Assembly: GCA_004376205.1 (NCBI GenBank)
Contig: SOKG01000207.1
Span: forward strand, 1 to 8,733
DNA: 8,733 nucleotides
Origin: Dehalococcoidia bacterium
GTDB lineage: Bacteria > Chloroflexota > Dehalococcoidia > SZUA-161
Direction of reading: 5' to 3'
The notes beneath the pieces are model-generated. The model worked only from the letters and a program-made list of their open reading frames with translations. It made no database searches and was not told where the DNA came from. Made by a program: the position numbers and the translations under genes. This document shows positions 6,052-8,733 of this stretch, piece by piece (position 1 is the stretch's first letter; each line of letters begins with the position of its first letter).

Positions 6052-6666
6052 CTATGACCGAGCCAGCTTGGCAGCGATAGCGGCCACGTGCCGACCCTGG
6101 AAACGGGCCATCGCCAGCTCGTTCTCGCTGGGCATGCGGCTGCCATCTGGACCAGCAATTGTAGACGCGCCATAGGGACTCCCGCCAGTGATTTCATCGA
6201 GGGTAGTCTGCCTGACCTCGGAGTAGGGGAGCCCTACGACGACCATCCCAAGGTGCAGCAGGGTACTGTGAGAACTGGTAATGGTAGTTTCCTGTCCACC
6301 GTGTTGCGTGTTGCTCGATGTGAAAACGCTTCCCACTTTGCCCACGAGGGCATTCCTGGCCCATAGCGGGCCTGTCTGGTCCAAAAAGTTACGCATCTGG
6401 GCACACATATTGCCAAAGCGAGTTGGCGTTCCAAGAATCACAGCATCGGCGTCAGCGAGATCATCCGGTTTGGCTACAGGAATGTGGGCAAAGGCAGCCT
6501 GTGCTTGCTTCGCGCCAGATCGCTCCAGAACCTCCTCGGGCGCAAGTTCGGGGACTTGCAATAGCTCTACTTCGGTACCTGCCACCTCGCGGGCACCCTC
6601 CGCCACTGCCTCAGCCATGCGGTAGATGTGGCCGTACATGCTGTAGAATACCACCTTCACTTTCAT
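6052..6666 (-). CDS. wrbA: NAD(P)H:quinone oxidoreductase, WrbA type IV flavoprotein
   Basis: This 204-residue protein matches WrbA end to end. WrbA is a tetrameric FMN enzyme that makes two-electron reductions of quinones and so limits redox cycling. The FMN phosphate loop is SMYGHIYRMAEAV (9-21). The isoalloxazine-binding loops are PTRFGNM (81-87) and SSNTQHGGQETT (117-128). The C-terminal GGSPYGASTIAG segment is diagnostic for WrbA. ATG at 6666 follows a GAGGAAAGGGGG purine tract. It is the first gene of a minus-strand pair with the probable selenoperoxiredoxin 31 bp downstream. Its upstream region carries copy 2 of the 31-bp-spaced element, so it is probably co-regulated with pfpI and the two small genes to its right. 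Confidence 0.95.
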   Translation of the reverse strand: MKVKVVFYSMYGHIYRMAEAVAEGAREVAGTEVELLQVPELAPEEVLERSGAKQAQAAFAHIPVAKPDDLADADAVILGTPTRFGNMCAQMRNFLDQTGPLWARNALVGKVGSVFTSSNTQHGGQETTITSSHSTLLHLGMVVVGLPYSEVRQTTLDEITGGSPYGASTIAGPDGSRMPSENELAMARFQGRHVAAIAAKLARS

Positions 6667-6741
6667 CGCTATCGGCCCCCTTTCCTCTGGATTTCTTGCG
6701 GTCTGTATACTTCAACAAATGAAATGGATTTCGCACAATTA

Positions 6742-6804
6742 ACATTAGACGTTTAGGCATAAAGAAGTCATAGGACAGAGGCCAATAAGGTGAAGAAGCT
6801 ATGA
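6742..6804 (-). promoter_or_regulatory. 31-bp-spaced direct-repeat promoter element, copy 2 (wrbA operon)
   Basis: Minus strand: first repeat TCATAGCTTCT (6804-6794), 20-nt spacer, second repeat CTATGACTTCT (6773-6763), then TAATGT at 6747-6742 (or TCTAAT at 6749-6744) in -10 position. CCCAAAATG directly precedes the first repeat. The -10 is the weakest of the four copies, as would suit an activator-dependent promoter. It lies about 75 nt upstream of the wrbA ATG. Confidence 0.65.
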
Positions 6805-6854
6805 CATTTTGGGAAATAGTGCCCTTGAATCCACACTGTCTGTAGCCGAACGAG

Positions 6855-6874
6855 GAGGCGCATGATCTCGCCTC
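6855..6874 (-). terminator. Hairpin downstream of the DUF1059 gene
   Basis: GAGGCG (6855-6860) pairs with CGCCTC (6869-6874) around an 8-nt loop, 21 nt past the stop of the DUF1059 gene and before the wrbA promoter element. There is no T tract, so it may end or protect the transcript rather than act as a classic terminator. Confidence 0.35.
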
Positions 6875-6895
6875 TCAGAGCAACTAATGCAGACT

Positions 6896-7081
6896 TCACT
6901 CCTCACGCAGCATCTCTTTCATGTGAGCGCGGAGCTCTGGAGTATCTTCCTCCCCGTGATCATCCACCGCATGCCGAATGGCAACTGGCAGAACTTCGTT
7001 CTCTGTCCCCGCAATAACTAGTGTGCATCCCTTTTCACTTGGAAGAAGCCGGCAATCGGAAACCACTCGCTTAGATGCCAT
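6896..7081 (-). CDS. DUF1059-family small protein
   Basis: This 61-residue protein fits the small DUF1059 family: an N-terminal basic start, a DC motif (D9-C10), then GC (G18-C19), an ExEVLPVAIRHAVDDHG helix, and a charged C-terminal helix ending in KEMLREE. The family's function is unknown. The paired Cys and the HA-x3-HG spacing suggest metal or redox sensing, but that is speculation. ATG at 7081 follows AGGAGG with a 6-nt gap. Copy 3 of the repeated promoter element, with a perfect TATAAT, lies 60-120 nt upstream. It is divergent from the DUF3303-like gene, which carries copy 4. Confidence 0.8.
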   Translation of the reverse strand: MASKRVVSDCRLLPSEKGCTLVIAGTENEVLPVAIRHAVDDHGEEDTPELRAHMKEMLREE

Positions 7082-7137
7082 GATGTTCCTCCTGTATTGA
7101 TTTATGGTTTGATCGGCTTTGCCCCTGTACCCCGACG

Positions 7138-7199
7138 ATTATAGCCAGGCAGAATGAAGAAGTTATAAAATCGATGGCGGAAAAGTTAAAAAGTTATAA
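7138..7199 (-). promoter_or_regulatory. 31-bp-spaced direct-repeat promoter element, copy 3 (DUF1059 gene)
   Basis: Minus strand: first repeat TTATAACTTTT (7199-7189), 20-nt spacer, second repeat TTATAACTTCT (7168-7158), then TATAAT (7143-7138), a perfect -10. The element is preceded by CCCCAAACG. The -10 starts 25 rather than 26 bp from the second repeat. The predicted leader is about 50 nt. Confidence 0.7.
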
Positions 7200-7395
7200 C
7201 GTTTGGGGTACGATCTCTAACTGTCGCAACAAACCGCTGGCGCAAGGGACAGAGCTGGGATGCAGGGCTGGCTACTGTTGAGACGGCGGGCGCGGCTATT
7301 TCTGAGAGTCGCTTTTCTGCTTTGAAATCGCACATCGAGGACGCCAAGTCCAAAGGTCCAGTCCAGGCAGGGGACAGACATCTCCGCCCAGAATG
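7200..7395. other. Intergenic core between two divergent repeat-element promoters
   Basis: About 195 bp with no supported gene, part of a 412-bp stretch (7082-7493) without CDS. One plus-strand frame is open across it (reading through ETAGAAISESRFSALKSH and on to a TGA at 7429), but it lacks a start with an RBS and runs into promoter copy 4. It has a faint resemblance to an internal piece of an aldehyde dehydrogenase and might be a relic. It is otherwise unassigned. Confidence 0.4.
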
Positions 7396-7458
7396 TTATA
7401 ACTTCTCAACTTTTTTGCTCTCCATTTTATGACTTCTTGATTTCGGTGCCGTTATCAT
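7396..7458 (+). promoter_or_regulatory. 31-bp-spaced direct-repeat promoter element, copy 4 (DUF3303-like gene)
   Basis: First repeat TTATAACTTCT (7396-7406), 20-nt spacer, second repeat TTATGACTTCT (7427-7437), then TATCAT (7453-7458), with the same offsets as copy 1. CCCAGAATG directly precedes the first repeat. Transcription would start near 7465, about 30 nt before the ATG at 7494. Confidence 0.7.
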
Positions 7459-7493
7459 ATGATCTGACAGAAAGAGGAAAGGAGGTGATGAAA

Positions 7494-7790
7494 ATGCTGT
7501 TCCATGTTACGCATATCCACAGCCCAGAGACGTGCCCGGCTCATGATCCTGAACAGGCCCGTGCTACCTTCGGCAAGATACTCGGTAGCGCTGAAGAGAT
7601 TGGCGTCAAGTTGGTTGGCGCGTGGGTTGATGGGCCAGCTCACACCGCTTATTTCGTAGTTGAGACAGACTCTGCCGAGAAACTTTTCGATCTCTTCTAC
7701 CCAGCTCTCGATATCGCAAGCGCCGAGATAAGTCCCGTCGAAGATACCCTTGCTCTCTTTAAGAGAAGGTTTGCAGAACAGAAGGGATAG
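7494..7790 (+). CDS. Small DUF3303-like protein (ferredoxin-like fold, unknown function)
   Basis: The ATG at 7494 lies 8 nt after AAAGGAGG. Earlier in-frame starts at 7437 (TTG, inside the promoter element) and 7488 (ATG, only 2 nt from the RBS) are rejected. The product has 98 residues and begins MLFHVTHIHSPETCPAHDP, followed by a helix and the strands KLVGAWVDGPAHTAYFVVET, a layout of a small dimeric alpha/beta barrel as in DUF3303 proteins. The His-x-His...Cys cluster near the N-terminus (H4, H7, H9, C14, H17) could bind metal. Similar proteins are, as far as I recall, frequent in Chloroflexota; function is not established. It is the first gene of a plus-strand series with a molybdopterin-oxidoreductase relic, a Met-rich protein and a broken AhpD gene. 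Confidence 0.75.
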   Translation: MLFHVTHIHSPETCPAHDPEQARATFGKILGSAEEIGVKLVGAWVDGPAHTAYFVVETDSAEKLFDLFYPALDIASAEISPVEDTLALFKRRFAEQKG

Positions 7791-7858
7791 GCACCGTCAT
7801 TTGGTCAGGTCTATCCACTCTGTGCAGGCGGGTGGTGAGATCGTCGGGTGCTGGCCTG

Positions 7859-8014
7859 ATGGAAGACGAAGAATTAATCAAGAGTCCTGACACCGAAAGG
7901 GAAAATAGAGTTCCCCCTGGTCAGGGAATCACCGAGCAATGGCTGGTTCTCCACTACGGGGCAGTACCGGACATTGGTGTTGACAAGTGTCTCCCCTGTG
8001 CATTCGAGCGGTGA
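7859..8014 (+). pseudogene. N-terminal fragment of a sulfite-oxidase-type molybdopterin oxidoreductase
   Basis: The frame from ATG 7859 has 51 codons. It contains TERENRVPPGQGITEQWLVLHYGAVPDI split over residues 12-39, with the N-terminal signature (RVPPGQ-x2-T-x2-W-x-VLHYG-x-VP) of sulfite-oxidase/MsrP-like molybdopterin enzymes. These normally continue for roughly 200 more residues with the cofactor-binding Cys. Here the match fades after VPDIGVDK and a TGA comes at 8012, so the catalytic domain is gone. No strong RBS precedes it. It sits between the DUF3303-like gene and the Met-rich gene in the same direction and is best read as a decayed gene start. Confidence 0.55.
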
Positions 8015-8050
8015 GCTGGAACCGACAAATGAGAAAAGGAGGAAACAACA

Positions 8051-8341
8051 ATGCCTGAGATGAAAGAGGGAGGCGAAGCCGGAGACATGATGGCTATGAT
8101 GTCCCAGATGATGGAGGGAATGAAGGCTGAGGACATGATGGCTATGATGTCCCAAATGATGCCCGCCATGATGGAGCAGTGCCATGCCAAGATGAATCCA
8201 GAGGAGATGGGTGCGATGATGCACGAGATGATGCCGAAGATGATGGATAGCTGCTTTTCCATGATGAACACCGAGCAGCGACAGGGGATGCTCAGTATGT
8301 GCCGCGAGATGCTGGACCAGATGGAGGCCAAGTACCTGTAG
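8051..8341 (+). CDS. Methionine-rich small protein, possible copper/metal or oxidant buffer
   Basis: This 96-residue protein has 31 Met (about one third), three Cys (C44, C68, C84) and two His (H45, H58). MM pairs recur every few residues. DMMAMMSQMM occurs twice (12-21 and 28-37), and a looser unit MM-E/D-x-C-x3-M occurs around C44 and C68. No signal peptide or hydrophobic membrane span is evident; charged residues are spread along an amphipathic, probably helical chain. Met/Cys/His arrays bind Cu(I) in other proteins, and surface Met can also quench oxidants; both roles are inference. ATG at 8051 follows AGGAGG with an 8-nt gap, a strong sign that it is expressed. The long minus-strand frames opposite it are shadows of its repeated codons. 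Confidence 0.85.
   Translation: MPEMKEGGEAGDMMAMMSQMMEGMKAEDMMAMMSQMMPAMMEQCHAKMNPEEMGAMMHEMMPKMMDSCFSMMNTEQRQGMLSMCREMLDQMEAKYL
8084..8161 (+). repeat. Tandem 30-nt direct repeat inside the Met-rich gene
   Basis: Positions 8084-8113 and 8132-8161 are identical except for one base (CAG versus CAA). Their starts are 48 nt (16 codons) apart, and both encode DMMAMMSQMM. Identity at third positions points to a recent internal duplication. Confidence 0.85.
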
Positions 8342-8374
8342 GGAAGCGCCCGGGCGAGCGCGGAAGGAGGTTCG

Positions 8375-8710
8375 ATGGCATCTATCAAGCCGGTTCCCGA
8401 AGAGGAAGCCACCGGCAAGGTTAAAGATATCTCCGAGGAGATCAAGTCGCAGTTGGGGATCGACTTCGTCCCCAACCTGTACAAGGCGATGGCCCCCAAG
8501 CCCGACTACCTGGAGGCGAACTGGAGCAAAGTCAAGACGGTGATGGTGACCCCTGGAAAGAAGAGAGATATAGCTACTGATTGGATACAGTCCCACATCT
8601 TTTTATGCTATCATACCATCAGTCTCCACGGAATTTTGCTATTAGCTTCAACAGATAGGTCGACATGGGCGAAACAAGTGCCAATACCGGACCCCAGAAG
8701 AGAGTGGTAA
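8375..8710 (+). pseudogene. AhpD/carboxymuconolactone-decarboxylase-like gene, truncated
   Basis: The first about 62 codons (8375-8560) give a normal AhpD-like N-terminus (MASIKPVPEEEATGKV..., LGIDFVPNLYKAMA, YLEANWSKVK, VTPGK). Beyond PGK the match stops abruptly. The remaining 49 codons read RDIATDWIQSHIFL... and lack the catalytic CxxC-x3-H expected about 20-30 residues further on. Other frames do not restore it, so a deletion or insertion rather than a simple frameshift is likely. The frame ends at 8710, inside the next gene. AAGGAGG 4 nt before the ATG shows the translation signal is intact. Members of the family are alkylhydroperoxidase-type thiol enzymes; this copy is most likely inactive. 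Confidence 0.7.
8581..8609 (+). promoter_or_regulatory. Possible promoter of the right-edge oxidoreductase
   Basis: TTGGAT (8581-8586), 17-nt spacer, TATGCT (8604-8609), each matching four of six consensus bases, lie about 55 nt upstream of ATG 8665. They fall in the non-homologous tail of the broken AhpD gene, as expected if that tail is really an intergenic region. Confidence 0.35.
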
Positions 8711-8733
8711 TCTTGGGGGCGGGCTCGGCTGGA
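8665..8733 (+). CDS. FAD/NAD(P)-binding oxidoreductase, N-terminal fragment at window edge
   Basis: Only 23 codons are visible: a short polar lead followed by KRVVILGAGSAG. This is the first beta strand and the GxGxxG dinucleotide-binding turn of pyridine-nucleotide-disulfide-type flavoproteins (type II NADH dehydrogenase, sulfide:quinone reductase, FAD oxidoreductase). ATG at 8665 has only a weak TAGGT-type RBS. The enzyme class beyond a Rossmann FAD fold cannot be told from what is present. Confidence 0.6.
   Translation, partial: MGETSANTGPQKRVVILGAGSAG

Noticed and set aside
7203..7431. Open plus-strand frame in the intergenic core, faintly like an aldehyde dehydrogenase segment
   Set aside because: No start with RBS, it runs into promoter copy 4, and the similarity is too weak to name a gene.
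7874..8596. Long minus-strand His-rich open frame (240 codons) and a second overlapping one (7954-8499)
   Set aside because: Their His and Ile runs are the antisense of the repeated ATG codons of the Met-rich gene, and they also cross three plus-strand gene starts. They have no supporting family match.

Overview
The window reads like a chromosomal segment of an anaerobic or microaerophilic bacterium. A Chloroflexota (Dehalococcoidia-like) source is my best guess. It rests on remembered resemblance of the GAF/PAS sensor, the small DUF3303-like protein, the AhpD-like N-terminus and the MetF/ferredoxin pair to proteins from that group; no search was possible. Ribosome-binding sites are strong (AGGAGG-type), GTG and TTG starts are common, and no transposase, tRNA, rRNA or CRISPR was seen.

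Left part (1-2248): a large sensor kinase runs off the left edge on the minus strand (two GAF domains and a PAS domain with a Cys cluster). An OmpR-family response regulator is transcribed away from it. Both are served by near-consensus, back-to-back sigma-70 promoters. Middle part (2249-5450): a DJ-1/PfpI-type protein, a zinc-ribbon gene remnant, a HAD phosphatase, metF and a three-cysteine ferredoxin.

Right part (5451-8733): a redox and stress-like cluster. On the minus strand are wrbA, then a PRXL2/SelU-like (AhpC-TSA_2) peroxiredoxin, and a separate DUF1059 protein. On the plus strand are a DUF3303-like protein, a broken molybdopterin-oxidoreductase start, a methionine-rich small protein, a broken AhpD-like gene, and the first 23 codons of a FAD/NAD(P)-binding oxidoreductase.

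Two observations stand out. First, the peroxiredoxin has an in-frame TGA exactly where the family has the first Cys of CxxC. The frame is open on both sides and there is a strong RBS upstream, so it is best read as a UxxC selenoprotein of 189 residues. Second, four upstream regions carry the same promoter-like element: an 11-bp direct repeat (consensus TTATRACTTCT) whose two copies start exactly 31 bp apart, followed about 26 bp later by a TATNAT-like -10. They lie before pfpI, wrbA-selenoperoxiredoxin, the DUF1059 gene and the DUF3303-like gene, each oriented toward its gene. Together they suggest a local redox or thiol-stress regulon under one unidentified regulator or sigma factor. Three genes survive only as 5' fragments, so the region also shows gene decay.
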